Below, piece after piece: positions 1-11,492 of a DNA stretch of 64,000 nt. Within the stretch, counting starts at the first letter, position 1. Each line of letters starts with the position of its first letter. The notes beneath the pieces are model-generated. The model was given only the letters and a program-made list of their open reading frames with translations, was not told the DNA's origin and made no database searches. Origin of the DNA: Apoderus coryli (Eukaryota; Arthropoda; Insecta; Coleoptera; Attelabidae). A program made the translations under genes and the position numbers. The DNA is taken from positions 36,857,902 to 36,921,901 of the forward strand of contig OU452198.1 of NCBI GenBank assembly GCA_911728435.2, in the 5' to 3' direction.

Positions 1-985
1 CATAAAGGGTAAAGCTTTTCTGTGTTTTTTACAGAAAGGTTTGAGCTTCAAGAGCTTCCAAACAAAAACAAATACGCTATACATTAGTGAACTTTTGATG
101 CTTGCAATAAAGTCTTTATCAATTTAATATTCCTTCTTCAAGATCTTTGTCTCTAACGTCGAGCGCGGAAACCCCTGAGACGTACAAGGTAGAGCGTACA
201 CACCCTCATACCTCCTTATTCAAGGGGGCGCATCAGGCGACGCGCATTACCCCTTATATTAGAAAAACCTTTTTCCTCACGTAATATTATTCCTAAGATA
301 CAGCTAAGGGGTTGAAATAGTCTGTGTGTACACATAATATTGATATGTATAGTAGACGACGCTGTTAACGACGCGGGGCGCCGCCTTCCAGTATCCTAGG
401 TAACGACATCCAAACCAATGAGATATAAGTATGCTGTATGGTGCGTCTTAACTTTTATTATTCCAGGACGTAAGAATGGTGTTGATAAGGGTGAAAATCG
501 TACGATAGAGGCAGTATTTTAGAATCTGGAAAAAATAGGCGAAGGAGGGGTTGTTTTAAGGAGTGGTTATGTGCTAGGTAGAAGAAGTAGGTAGTAGTAG
601 GGTGTATGGCAGAGGGGTACGTTTTCTGAAATGGGGTTCGTTTGTTCACGATGGGATTAAGGGATGGGGTGACGGATATACGCGCGAGGCCTATACGCGC
701 TGTAAGTTATGGGACTAATAAAATATTTAAACTTATAAGGTTTAATTAATTATGTTTTGGAGCATATTAAATCAATATAATATCTTCACAATTGACTTCA
801 AAAACAGCACTTATAACCACTGAAATTCTTGAATGACAATACTTACCCTCACAACGTAAACTTAAAGCTATGCTGTTATATTAAAGATTATTGATAGGAA
901 GGAGAGATTTATAAATAGCTACTTTGCAAATTGGAAGGTTTAACTTTGACTAAGAAATGCTGACAGCACTCTGTTTTACCTAAGC
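1..985. other. Intergenic, no gene seen; strand-skewed block
   Basis: I find no supportable gene. From about 460 to 680 the plus strand is clearly purine-rich and G-rich, unlike the AT-rich surroundings. A 63-codon minus-strand frame there looks like a by-product of that skew. CpG-containing GC patches lie at about 150-240, 355-390 and 670-705. Similar skewed blocks recur at 12.2, 19.2, 38.9, 51.5 and 63.8 kb. Confidence 0.5.
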
Positions 986-1019
986 TTGTGGCAAAATATA
1001 TTTAGAAATATTGTTTATG

Positions 1020-1941
1020 GTTTGGCGATAACTTTACCAGGATCAAAAGGTTTAGAAACCACATTAAAAAAATGCTGTCCGACTCGTTGGTTCTCTTCAA
1101 GTTTGGTTACGCCGATACTGTTTACGGATCTTACCTCGATGAACAAAATCAAGCCAGAATACAGAGGGTACAGAGCTTCTGCTGCCGGTTTGTTTTTTGC
1201 TTGAGAAAATATGATCATATATCACATAAGATTAAAGCACTTAATTGGCTAAAGATGTCTGAAAGACGGGAACTCAGTTTTTGCTCTTTATTATTTAATA
1301 TTATTAAAACAAAAATACCGAAAGTACTGTTTGATAAGCTGAGGCCGTGTTCATCGATCACATCACATCACAGCGTTAATGTAAGATCAAGAAATCTGCT
1401 ACATATACCTAGGCATAGAACAACCATGTTTAAGAAATGTTTTACTTATAACGCGGTAAAGTTGTATAACTCTTGTATTTCCCAACATGTACAATCTAGT
1501 TTAACCTCATTCAGAATAAATATAAGAAATATGTTGTTGAGTAAACGTCATTAGCCTTCTAGGCTATTATATAATATTTAATATTTCATTTATGTGTGTG
1601 TTTTGTCTTATATCCTAAGATTGGCTATATGTATTTATACATTATTAATGTTAATAATGATGATTTTTATCATATTTTTATATTTTCTTCTTTATAAGCA
1701 TAATAATGCTAATTTATATCTTTTTTTTCTCCTTTGCAGTATATTGTTATTATTGTTTATTGTCTCGTCGTATTCTTGTTGTTAATCGAAACAAATTAAA
1801 GTACCTAAGTAGTGTAGAAATGAATTGTCATGTCTGTATAATTTGCAAATTAGGTTAAGTGCTTGGAGTAGCATATTGCTAAACTTCGCCTTGTTTGTAC
1901 ATTTCTTCTAAATAAAGACGATTTATTATTATTATTATTAA
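1020..1941 (+). mobile_element. 5'-truncated LINE with TTA tail
   Basis: This is the 3' end of a non-LTR retrotransposon. It consists of the C-terminal end of the ORF2 frame (1021-1554), an AT-rich 3' UTR, and a terminal AATAAA followed by a (TTA)n tail ending at about 1941. The protein and the AATAAA/TTA ending resemble the minus-strand element at 22.1-24.2 kb, so both probably belong to one family. Truncation at the 5' end is what incomplete target-primed reverse transcription leaves. I could not identify a target-site duplication. Confidence 0.8.
1021..1554 (+). pseudogene. LINE ORF2 C-terminal fragment (after the RT domain)
   Basis: The frame is open from about 1021 to a stop at 1554. 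It lacks the endonuclease and the whole RT catalytic core. What remains is the 'thumb' and C-terminal region. Shared blocks with the 22.2-24.1 kb element include SLVL, VYGSYL against VYGPCL, ARIQRVQ against ARVQRLQ, and IPRHRT against IPQHRT, in the same order. This segment follows the RT domain in Jockey/CR1-like ORF2 proteins, and I know no catalytic role for it. The ATG at 1072 is internal to the original protein and is not a true start. The piece is a dead 5'-truncated copy, although its remaining frame has no stops, which suggests moderate age. Confidence 0.8.
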
Positions 1942-4281
1942 ATAGATTAAATTCCAAGATCGATGCTAGCACTTTAAACCTGAACTCGCGAACACAAAGT
2001 GGTGCGCAATTGCAGTGTGGACGGCATATAAGTCGGTAGAACACGTTGCAGTGAATATTTCGTTTACACTCCTTTTTAAAAATGAAAAATAAATTGAGAT
2101 GCAGGCACATTATCGTTCCAAAGAACCCAGTTATTGACACAGACCTTAAGGCAGATGCCTGCGGAATGAACTAGGTGAAGCCATGCGGGCAGTAGTGGGA
2201 TAATTTGTCAAAAAAAAAAATGATCACTGTACTATCTTCATTTATACGTGAAAGCGCTAAAGTTCAAATTACTAAAGGTACAGGGAAAGGTAACAATTTC
2301 TTTTCTAATGTCCACTCAATTAATATGATTTTAACTCTAAAAGTAAAACATTGCTTGGATGTTATAGTAAATATTACATAGTCGATATTGATTTATTATG
2401 TAAAATCACCAGGACAAGCAATTTTTTGTAGAGCAGGTCGGGTTATGTAGATATTTGGTTTACAACATAATATGATCAACGTAAACGGTCCACACATTTA
2501 AGCGCTAAATTATAATAACAATTATTATAGAAAGACTCCATTTTTAATTCACATCTGTGCGCGCCAAGAGTGCGGAACGACTGCAGACAATCGATTCATG
2601 TTGCATTACACGTTGCAGCTGTAGTTTGTACAAGGTTTTAGCCATTATATTTAAAGTGTGATTGAAATTTAATATCAGCACGCAATAGACTCCTATGATC
2701 GTACCTTCAAAAATTCATTACTGTCCCAGGTAGCTTCTTTGATGCGTCAAAGTGTAGAAGAATTCTGTTTTTCGAAAATTTGATAATCTAAATCCCTAAA
2801 AGTCAAAAGTAATACAAGTCGCCTTAAAACCTAATCAAATTGATTAAATATCGAGGTGGATAATGACAATATCCAGTGTGAAACAATACGATTTGCTCCA
2901 TTCTCCATTTCCTAGTCTCCTGTCCCAAAAAATTAAAGCAAGAGGGCAGCGAAAAAAAACTACATCATAGCGATCCATGGCGTCTTCTGTGTTTTTTATA
3001 TTCATTAAAATATCCATAATTTGGCCATAATAGGCCCATAAAATCTAATTATATAGATTCTGCTGCAAGAGGCAATGTCGATTTGGAAAAGACTTTTTCT
3101 ATTTCTTTTACTAATGAAACATAACGAACAGCAGATTTGGGGTTATTTTTCCTTGTGAATTGGGTGTCAAATATTGTAGATTAGGCAAAAGATCAGCCTC
3201 TATCTTTGTTGTAACGTAGTGAGAGATAGGAAGTTCAAAAATAAAAAAAATCTTTATATAGATATGGCAAAACCCTAAAAAGATTTGCTCCAAAAAAGCT
3301 CGTGTTTCTCTGACGTGAGTTTCCGAATTCTTCTCTGAATATATCCTACTCTATTTTGCCTCAGCAAAAGTCGTCATCCCAGTGTTTCAACAAAGGAAAG
3401 TTCGTCTCAGTTGAATCATAATACTGTGAAGCCCCAATTTGCTGACCACCTAATAATGTTCCAATAACTAACGATGGTCGCAAGTTTATGACTGCATTGA
3501 TTGGTTTTAATCAATTTGTGATGTCGAGAAAGAAAATTCTTTATAGAATTGGGAAAATCCCAAAAAGGTTTGCTCAATTCAATTTTTGATATCAAGTTTT
3601 TGGAACGTGAGTTTCCTAAGTTATTTCGCATCTATTCTTATGGCATTCCGGGGAACAGTTCGCACAGAAGTATTATCTAAGTTCAATGATGCACCATTGT
3701 AAAGCTCCAATTTGCTGCTCTGCGCTCAGAGACGTGTAAAACAATAAACTTGGGAATGTCGGAGCAAATTCTTACATATAATAAGTTAGTTGCTGTTGTC
3801 CTTCATAACATAGACCCCAACTTAAAAGTACATTATTATTGCAGAATTTTCAAGTTCAAGCAGACAATTGGATTTTGGCTTATCAATAGAAAAGAGAAAA
3901 GAAATGTGAGGATATCAAAACATTATTTTGCCAATTTTTGCAGTAGTAGAAGGCTTACCATTAATTTTAGTGGTTTCCATTTGGAAACGAGAATACCATG
4001 CAACTTGCAATTTATCGAAGATACTGCATATAGGGTGAATATTATTAGTCAGTTGGATTGTTCGGTGAAAGATCTTCTTCTTTGAGACATTCAAGGAAAT
4101 AGCATCACGATCAGAAGATTTGATCTCTTCAACTCAGTGGCTATTTCCTGCAATGTGAAATTTTATATAAGCAATTAAGGACCTACCTATACCTATATTA
4201 GTTTTTTGCCTGAAACTAAATCAATTCTCAGGGGCTTATTATAATAATTTCACAGCTAAGGCAGTGACATCTCAAGATGTT
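1942..4281. other. No gene seen; diverged direct duplication
   Basis: This is AT-rich sequence with no supportable coding region. Within it, about 3110-3400 and 3420-3660 look like diverged direct repeats about 280 bp apart. Both have a run ending in CC(C/T)(A)AAAAAG(G/A)TTTGCTC, followed about 40 bp later by CGTGAGTTTCC. The short frames on both strands here have no recognisable protein features. Confidence 0.4.
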
Positions 4282-4340
4282 AGATAGATATTAGATAATT
4301 TCAAAGCCTTCGACATGCTGAATCACGGTTGTAGGTTGCG
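4282..4340 (+). pseudogene. Possible RT motif scrap
   Basis: A short stretch translates as LDNFKAFDMLNHG. It resembles the RT motif A region of LINEs, usually DFSKAFDxVNH, with the first catalytic aspartate position replaced. Flanking frames are broken and no other RT motif is adjacent. It could be a very old LINE remnant or chance. Confidence 0.25.
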
Positions 4341-6514
4341 GTCTGGAGTAATATTGGATAGAATAATTCAGTTCACTTTTAAAACATTATTTGATCATGC
4401 AAAATTCAGTATGTCGCAATGAGTGATAATGCTCGGCATTGTTCTTGACAAATCAATGCCAATGTGTTCGATTTCTGGATCCATCCGTGGAGTGGGATAT
4501 GGATTACTTCAAGAAATATTAATTAACGGTTTAAGGGTGTGTCAATGTCCAGAATTTAGTCGTATAGTAAATCACAAATTTTCATATTTGGATGGTTACC
4601 GCTAGCATCTTAATGTCTCCTTAGAATAAATGTTTTCTGACATGCTGATGCTTTTGTGGGATCTTGCCTGCCTTTTCATGTGAATGATTGTGATGCATTT
4701 GACTGAAATATACAAATTCTTTGTCAAGTTCTGTCCCATATGGCTCAATAAATCCAGAAGATAAGATGGCAAACTAGTTTATTTAAAGGAAGTGTTTAGG
4801 GATGATAGTAGGATCTAGCTGATTAAGATTGATATTCTATGCTTGAAAACAAATGTTTACTTTATAAAAACGTATACCGAGTATATTTTCCATTTTGCAC
4901 AAAACTGTTAGCCCACAACTTATATAGGCCTCTGATCCAAAACAAAACAGCACTCCCTTATCCTTTAGGGCTGTTTCTCCGAGATTGAATTTCTAATATG
5001 TGTTCTGTTTTTGATTAAATTTATGCCGCTAGTTTCAGTTTTCGGGCACAACGTGGAATTTTAGTTTGTTGGGAAATTGGCAAAGTTTGTTTAAAATTAC
5101 CACCCATGAATTATTACTTAAGGTACTTATTTTCTGGGTATAATATGTATATATGTTTTAAGCTTTAGTTTTGACGTTTAAAACCTTCATTTTATTCCAT
5201 CGTAGTGTGGAGTTTTGGAAGTTTTCAGAAAGTTAGTGTTATGGGAAAGAAGTTTTAGCGAAACATTCGTGCTAAAAGCTATTGTGATGGTTATGCGTAT
5301 TCGAGTTGCGTTGATATGGTAATGAATACCTGATGAGGGTTTCAAAGTAATAAACTGGAAGCTTTTAAATTTGTTCTTTAAAGTACCAGTTGTAATGTTG
5401 TGTTTTCCATGTCGACATTGCAGAAAGCCAAACATAATTCGAACCACGAGATAAACAATTAAATAAGTGAGCTGAAATCCGAAACCTGCGCGTTTTTCTT
5501 TGCCAACTTACCTGTAAGATTTTTCAAAGACTTACGAGGCCCTCTATATGATGAAACTGTTAGATATGTGGCATCTATTGCTTGCTTTCTCTTTCTGATG
5601 GTGATTTTCTTTTCTCCTGTTGTGCGCAATCATGATAATTGACCTGCTGGTTGGACTGGAGCGAGAAGGAGTTGAGTTTCAAGGATATATGCTGAAGATG
5701 TGGTTATACTGTCACGTTAGGTTCTTGTCACGTTAGGTTATGCTAAAGATTGATCAGGCATCGTGTCAACGGCAGCAGATTTCTGTAAGTTCTAGCAAAA
5801 CTGAAAAAAAAAACAGAGTTGTTGAAACATGTAAGGTTAGCAGTGATGCCAGCAAAGCATCTAGGGTGAGCAATTCTACAAAACGCAACACAAATATATC
5901 TACGGATTTGTCGAAAGTGTTGGGGAATGTAACTTAAACAGTTATCAGACCGGTAACTTTATGGAGCTATTGTTTAGTAGATGAAAGCATTACAGTGAAC
6001 AGCGGACGAAAATCTATCTACGTTGCAGGCACAAGCTTCTCTGACTAAAATAAAAACGCATCCTAATCTTTAACGGATTTGAATGAGATGCTATACAATA
6101 TCAGACGCAAGTACCTACTTCTAGGAACAAAAACGTCTAGGTTATCAGCGTAATTTGTTCGATTAAAAGACTGATGGGACAACCGCGTCTTGTTCGCATC
6201 GATAGAAGAAGAATAATGATACCTACTGTACATACAAGGTCAGGAGAGCAAACCTGGACCGTTTGATTGGCGTCAACGGATTAGCGGATCAATACGAAGG
6301 TATGCCTCCACGTAGCCTACAATTCCAAAAGATCTTCCCACATAAAACTCATATCGAGCTTGTAAACAATATATCTTAGAAATTTGTGATGCTATATAGT
6401 AAGACGCTAGATTCTAAACCGCAGCAATCGATTTTGGTCATGATTCATTAAAGATGCAATTGAAAGAAATTGTATGTAATTATCTTACCAAAAAAGGAAG
6501 AACCATGCATGAAA
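4341..6514. other. No gene seen
   Basis: I see no supportable gene, tRNA or transposon end. Several 60-90 codon frames exist on both strands but show no domain, no repeat relationship to other parts of the window and no good initiation context. A directly repeated CACGTTAGGTT lies near 5715-5740. Confidence 0.4.
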
Positions 6515-6835
6515 TGCACTGAGATCAGATTACAGTATTTGAAGTCATCTACCTTTCTAAAGAGCTTCAGGTCATCAGCACTAACATAAACTCCGTCGAA
6601 GGCAAATAGTTGACGATATCATTAACAAAAATATCAAACAATACTACTAAAGATCTCTGAGAGACTTTCAATGGAGCATGCACTTACTTGGGTGAAAAAT
6701 TCTTGACTTAAACATACTCGGCTCTGTCCCTTAGATAACATCCGATCCATTTGAGAAAATGTCCAGTAATGCCGACCTATTAACACAGTCAAACGCCTTA
6801 GATAAGTCAATATAATATACATTCCTGAAACACAT
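6515..6835 (-). pseudogene. Decayed LINE reverse transcriptase core
   Basis: Read on the minus strand, about 6820-6781 translates as YYIDLSKAFDCVN, which is RT motif A with its catalytic aspartate. Further on come blocks resembling the region between motifs A and B, then LFDIFVNDIV. After a frameshift, SADDLKLFRKV (6582-6550) is motif C with both aspartates. This spacing fits a LINE RT of the FADDLKLF type, the same general type as the intact element at 33.6-38 kb. Stops and at least one frameshift make it non-functional. Endonuclease and C-terminus are missing. Confidence 0.75.
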
Positions 6836-7017
6836 TTCCAAGCCTACAGAATGAAGTTAGTGTGTTTTAAAATGCTGAAACTTCTGACGAAAATTCGTAC
6901 TGTTATCGTTATTTTACTTTAACGCACAGGGAAATTATTGTGAACTCGCTAAAAAAATTTTAAGATAAAGAAGGATATAACCATTTTGAAGTTCTTTGAG
7001 ACGATTAAGACCATTTC

Positions 7018-7187
7018 CAGATGGAAGTCTGTCTGTCTGTGTGAGTGTATTCTTCCACGATAGCGCCTAAACGCTTTAACCAATTGAGCTAAATTTTGGT
7101 GTATTATGAGTTTGGGGGAGCCCTAGGATGAACCCATTAGTTCTTGCCAAATTTTCAAACAGGAGTAGGAGGGGTCGAGTGCTACAT
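7018..7187 (+). repeat. Dispersed repeat, left part, split by LINE insertion
   Basis: The block begins with TCTGTCTGTCTGTGTGAG-like sequence, followed by a segment of the kind common in insect interspersed repeats. Its right edge, with AAATTTTCAAA followed about 20 bp later by GGTCGAGTG, matches 50522-50560. At 50.56 kb the match runs on without a break, whereas here it is interrupted after ACAT (7184-7187). It resumes at 7497. Confidence 0.65.
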
Positions 7188-7496
7188 AATAATAATAAGC
7201 ATTTATTCCCAACAGGTTAAACCCACTTACAGGAAAATCAATAAATACATTTTCGAATTAATTGAAATAACATACATATCAAGAGGAAAAAATAACAACC
7301 AAACAAATAGGTACGTTACAAAACAAAACAATAAAAAAACTAATTAAAATATTTCGGAATCTCGAAAATAAACAAAAATTAACTAACTCTGTCCACGTAT
7401 ACTTTCAATTCTTAAAATAAATAAACACTACAGTCTAACTATTGGCATTAAATACTACAAAAATAAATGCAATCAATATCAGTAAATCATCATCAC
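7188..7496 (-). mobile_element. LINE 3' UTR insertion (minus), TTA tail
   Basis: On the minus strand this ends with AATAAATGCTTATTATTATT at 7188-7207, a typical insect LINE 3' end. The roughly 300 bp behind it is AT-rich non-coding 3' UTR. It is flanked by ACAT on both sides (7184-7187 and 7497-7500), a candidate 4-bp target-site duplication. The uninterrupted homologous site is present at 50557-50570. It is a short, 5'-truncated, dead copy. Confidence 0.75.
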
Positions 7497-7640
7497 ACAT
7501 CATTTTAAAATATTTTTTATCTGCTTTAGCGTGATCGAGTTTACTTTTGATATTTGCTCCAATAATTCTTGAGAAAATTGCGTTTTAAAATTTCACTGCC
7601 TAATAGTTGGAACCAATAACTCTTATCTGAAATTTGAGAA
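7497..7640 (+). repeat. Dispersed repeat, right part
   Basis: This continues the repeat interrupted at 7187: ACATCATTTTAAA, followed by a TCTGCTT-containing stretch, matches 50557-50590. The right boundary is not clear. Confidence 0.5.
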
Positions 7641-7642
7641 AT

Positions 7643-7714
7643 GGTTTTTGGTGTCATTGATAGAGCCTGCGACTAACATGCGAAAGGTTTTGGGTTCGAA
7701 TCCCAGCTCTGGCA
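7643..7714 (+). tRNA. tRNA-like sequence (tRNA pseudogene or SINE head)
   Basis: The 3' half looks like a tRNA. It has a T-arm with a perfect box B (GGTTCGAATCC), a pairable TTGGG/CCCAG stem, then CTCTGGC plus a discriminator A at 7714, and a T run directly downstream that could terminate RNA polymerase III. A CTAACATGCGAAAGG segment resembles the anticodon arm of tRNA-Val(AAC). The 5' acceptor strand does not pair with the 3' strand and the anticodon stem is broken. I therefore favour a tRNA pseudogene or the tRNA-derived head of a SINE over a working gene. Confidence 0.4.
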
Positions 7715-7715
7715 A

Positions 7716-8640
7716 TATTTTTTTTTCTAATTTTTGAATAAAGTAGTTATTTATTGAAAAGAATACAATAATAATAATTATTATTATTAAAATTCGTTAC
7801 GCAGGTCATTATATCTTGTCGGGAAAGTTTTGGTGTGACACAACCGATTTTTTTTTAATGAGAGGTTGATTTCCTAAAATGCGCTGCATAAAATATTTAT
7901 TATTTTAATATTTTTAATTCAGAGGGCAGATTTTCTGGAATATTCACTGTACCGGAACTGGAAACCAAATCATAGTGATTTTTTCTGAGCCCGATAGGTG
8001 TGGATCCGAGTAAAACGTTCTAACGAACAGACAATTTTCAGAACGTACTTCATGGGATCCGAGGATACGACCAGTTGGTCCATAAGGCACGTGCCCTACC
8101 TAAAAAATCATGTAGAAAAAATAATTTCAGATTTTATACTTTGCACCAAACCAGTGTGATTTCGTTAGAATTCCCTATAAAATTTTGCATTTCAAAATTT
8201 GAATCGAAGACAGTCATGTCTATGCTATTATCACTCTTGTAACGCGTCTATTCCGTCTATTCACGGTAATGAAACAGAATGTAGGTCTTAGTACATATTA
8301 CGAAGCTCTTGGACACAACATTTTTGTGCCCCTATTGTTTTCTTTGCTATCGCGTGCGAAAAACAAAGACAGCAATGCATCGCTACGCTATATATGCTAG
8401 TAACAGTAAACGCATTTGTGACGTCATATCTGGGGTGCTGCCCTACCCATCAGTCTATACGAATACAATTTGTGCGTGTGCTGTTGTTGTTTTTGTTTTC
8501 GCGATCGCGCTTTTTGAGTATTATAAAGTGAATGTTTTGATTTTGAACAATTACAATAGTAAAGATGAATTCAGTGCAATATATGAATGTAAATAATGTT
8601 AAATTGACATTTGAGGATCGAATTACTATAAAAAAAGTTT
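7716..8640. other. No clear gene; region 5' of hAT remnant
   Basis: No confident gene. About 8300-8560 has a different texture, with CGCGATCGCG-like CpG sequence. It precedes an ATG at 8564 that opens a short frame. This could be the 5' part of the hAT element whose C-terminus follows, joined by an internal deletion, but I cannot show this. The 95-codon frame at 8309 is not recognised. Confidence 0.3.
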
Positions 8641-9132
8641 TGATGGACACCTAACTGTTGCAAATTTATTTGAAACTGAAAAATTTGGTGAATATCGAAC
8701 CGTCTTTCCTAATGAAGATATTAAAACTGTGTGTAACTTATTTCCTAACGTAAATTACTTAAAATTAATGAACTCTCGATAATATACGCACGGGACGATT
8801 GTCTGAAACACAGTGGGGCTGTGCCTCTGTTTCAAATGTTTTGCCAAAACAATTTAACATCAACATTTAGTGAATCTGTGGAATTGCTGACTGTTTTGTG
8901 TACTGTCCCTATGCCGACTGTAGAAAGCGAAATATGGGTCTCTACCCTCAAACGGATCAAAACATTTTTAAAAAACACTATGGACCAGGAAAGGTTGTGC
9001 GCGGTAGCAATGCTATCTATTGAAAAAAAAAAACTTGTGAAGTCCATTTCAAATTTCAATGATCAAGACATCAACCACTTTGCTGTTCAGAAATCTAGAA
9101 GGATGTACTTTACTTACAAACAGTTTAAATAG
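8641..9132 (+). pseudogene. hAT-family transposase C-terminal remnant
   Basis: The 3' part (8821-9132) translates to a block ending TLKRIKTFLKNTMDQERL, then AMLSIEKK and, near the end, QKSRRMYFTYK. This resembles the C-terminal dimerisation region of hAT transposases of the ZMYM1-like and related types, where (S)TLKRIKTFLRNTM is a hallmark. The upstream part (about 8667-8775, FPNEDIKTV then FPNVNYLKLMNSR) is in another frame. The natural protein order is restored only by assuming a frameshift near 8770-8820. The N-terminal zinc finger and the DDE catalytic residues are absent. It is a dead remnant, and I could not define its terminal inverted repeats. Confidence 0.75.
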
Positions 9133-10370
9133 TCATTGTGAGTTTAGCAAAATGTTATTATCTAGCTACTCTAACTACTTGCAAAAAACTATCATTTTAA
9201 TTCTTTATTTATTTAAATGAAGCCTCGAGGTTGTTTGGAATAATCCAAATATGTTTACTATTAAAATTTGTTTAACAATTCCACGCAATTAAATCCTTTG
9301 TTTATGAATTTATTTCACCCTGTAACACTTTTTCTACATGTCTCTATAACTAAATAATGGCACACACACGTACAACACAATTTCTCAAAAAAAAATTCCC
9401 AATCCTTAAATATAATTAATGCCACACGACTAAATCATCCCTCATTTTTTTCGATTAGATAAAAAAACCGGTACCCATGTAGATATAATTTAGTCCGTAA
9501 TATTATTTACCCACAATATTTTACATATAAAAAACTACCCTAATTCTTACATAATAAAGCGCTCTACCCCTTTTTTCAGAAGCGGGATCGATAACATACT
9601 GTAGATGTTACAGGTATCTTTACCAAATGCTCTAAAAGGGTTGAACTCCGAAAAGGGTATATTATTTACTAAACGGTTGTAATAGGGCCTCTCTGCAACA
9701 GATGACGCTTATAGCTAGCGACTAATTGTAATTTTTTTTATAAGTAAACATTTTTCTATAAACTGAAATATTAGACCGTAAATAACATTTTTAAATTTGA
9801 GTATTTTAAATAGTGCTACTTGCGTCGATATCGCTTTTGTGTATCCTGAAGTCTTCCACTAAAAGAAGGGTAATTTTTAAAATTAATTAGCAACGTTCTC
9901 GATCAGGTCTGTCGAACATCAAAGCTAGTTAAACTTTTAATGACAAAAAAAGTTTGTAAATTTTAATTTTCAGTTTTTTGAAAAATAGGAAATTTACATA
10001 AAAGTCGTTCTTCACTGGTGTTTACATTGTTGGCTTTAATCCGATGCAAAATATTTTGGAAATAGAACATTGTTTTTATTTTTAGTCTTAAATCGGGGTT
10101 TAAAACAATGTTGTTTTATACTGTGGTGTATGTCACTGACTCACCAACTTGCCTGAGTTAAGGCATCTGCATACAGTTCTAACTTTGACTTGAATTATTG
10201 AACTTCAACTTATGTTCAAACTGAGCTAGGCCTCTGGTAATGGTTATTCTACTAAGTTCACAGTCGTAATCCTCAGAGATGAGAAGTTTGCATTCATTTA
10301 ATGACAAGTACTTTTTTCCTAAAATTTTGCATTGAAAGAACAACTGAAGTTTTGTGTGTGTTAAAGTATG
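9133..10370. other. No gene seen
   Basis: AT-rich sequence without supportable genes. The 67-codon minus frame at 10179-10382 has no recognised feature. Confidence 0.4.
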
Positions 10371-10450
10371 CTGCGGGGACACGAAGCAATATTAAGGGGG
10401 GCGCGGGAGTTCTGAAGTAACTTTAAAATCACAATAAATCATATTCATTT
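10371..10450 (+). repeat. Direct repeat copy 1 (hAT-end-like)
   Basis: This block carries CGAAGCAATATTAAGG then GGCGCG and a TTCTGAAGTAA stretch. A second copy lies at 10858-10935 in the same orientation, about 490 bp downstream. Confidence 0.55.
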
Positions 10451-10857
10451 GAATTGTTCATTTTGTATAGCTTAAACTAGTAGCCGTTTGTAAATTTTCA
10501 AAAATTTTTTGTAATTGTTGCTCTAAAAAATACAGAAGGATTACATTTAACCAAGGGGACCTTATAGGCTTCAAAACCCATTGTTTCTTCAATAACTTAA
10601 CGTATCAATGCAGGATAAAAAAATGTAACATTTTCCTGTACCTGCTCACAGAATCAAATTTTTTGAGGTTAACAATAAGTCGAAAGCATATCAAATGGAA
10701 ACAAATTTAAAAGCTTTTACAACAATAAATTGGTAACTATTTTTTTTTTAATATACGAGTACATAAAGTCTTCTTAAAAATTACTATATTTTTTAATTTT
10801 CTGTGAAACAGTAGATATTAAAAGAAAAGTCTTCTATTTACCATAGTAGTTCCCAAA

Positions 10858-10935
10858 CTGCAGGGGTGCGAAGCAATATTAAGGGTGGCGCGAGAATCCT
10901 GAAGTAATATAATAAATCACAAAAAATAATTTTTG
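10858..10935 (+). repeat. Direct repeat copy 2 (hAT-end-like)
   Basis: It repeats CGAAGCAATATTAAGG and GGCGCG. It is preceded by TAGTTCCCAAACTGCAGGGG, which resembles the CAGTGGTTCCCAAACTG-type ends of hAT elements. The two copies may be decayed non-autonomous hAT ends, but no target duplication was found. Confidence 0.5.
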
Positions 10936-11089
10936 ACAAGTTTCTCAGACAGCAAAAAAATAGCAATTGTTGGAAGCGATTGCTTACGAACATTTTCAAA
11001 CCCAATTAGCCCATCTAATTGATATATTCGAGGCATTAAACGTGCTTAAGTTAAAGTTGTAAGGTAACATTTCAGCAAACATTATTTAA

Positions 11090-11492
11090 GAAAAAAATAA
11101 AGACTTTGTTAGCAGCTAATGCGTTTTATAGCATTCGGGATTTTACCGAATTTATTGTAACAAGACATTGATGCTGCGATCGCTGTGACTGTTAACCAAT
11201 TCTGGAATGCGCTCCCCTAGAGTAATTGATGTACTTGTTCTGTTGTGTATTGTATTATTTTTATTTATTTTATCTGTTGTATATATATATATACATATTT
11301 TTTTATTGCATTTTACTTATGAATTTCTTGTTTTTGTCGTATTAATTCTTTAATAACTTATAAGACTATGTTATGTTTGTATGTAATTGTTATATTGTGT
11401 ACCTAATTGTTTTTGCAAGATTAAGTATTGACGTGTCAATGTACCTCATAATGTACAACATAGGACAAAATAAATGATTTGATTTGATTTGA
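11090..11492 (+). mobile_element. LINE 3' end with GATTT tail
   Basis: The block contains two scraps resembling LINE ORF2 C-termini: LLAANAFYSIRDF near 11110-11150 and NQFWNALP with a stop near 11195-11220. A long T-rich 3' UTR follows. The end is GTCAATGTACCTCATAATG, then ACAAAATAAATGATTTGATTTGATTTGA at 11463-11492. The same terminal ~60 bp recurs at 58.0 kb. Short tandem 3' ends like (GATTT)n are typical of CR1/L2-like LINEs. Confidence 0.7.

Noticed and set aside
458..649. 63-codon minus-strand frame
   Set aside because: Lies in a purine-skewed block; low-complexity peptide rich in H, Y, P and T; no domain or partner copy.
8309..8596. 95-codon frame with a hydrophobic stretch as a small membrane protein
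   Set aside because: The hydrophobic run comes from a T-rich tract (TGTTGTTTTTGTTTTCG), with no homologous copy and a poor start context.
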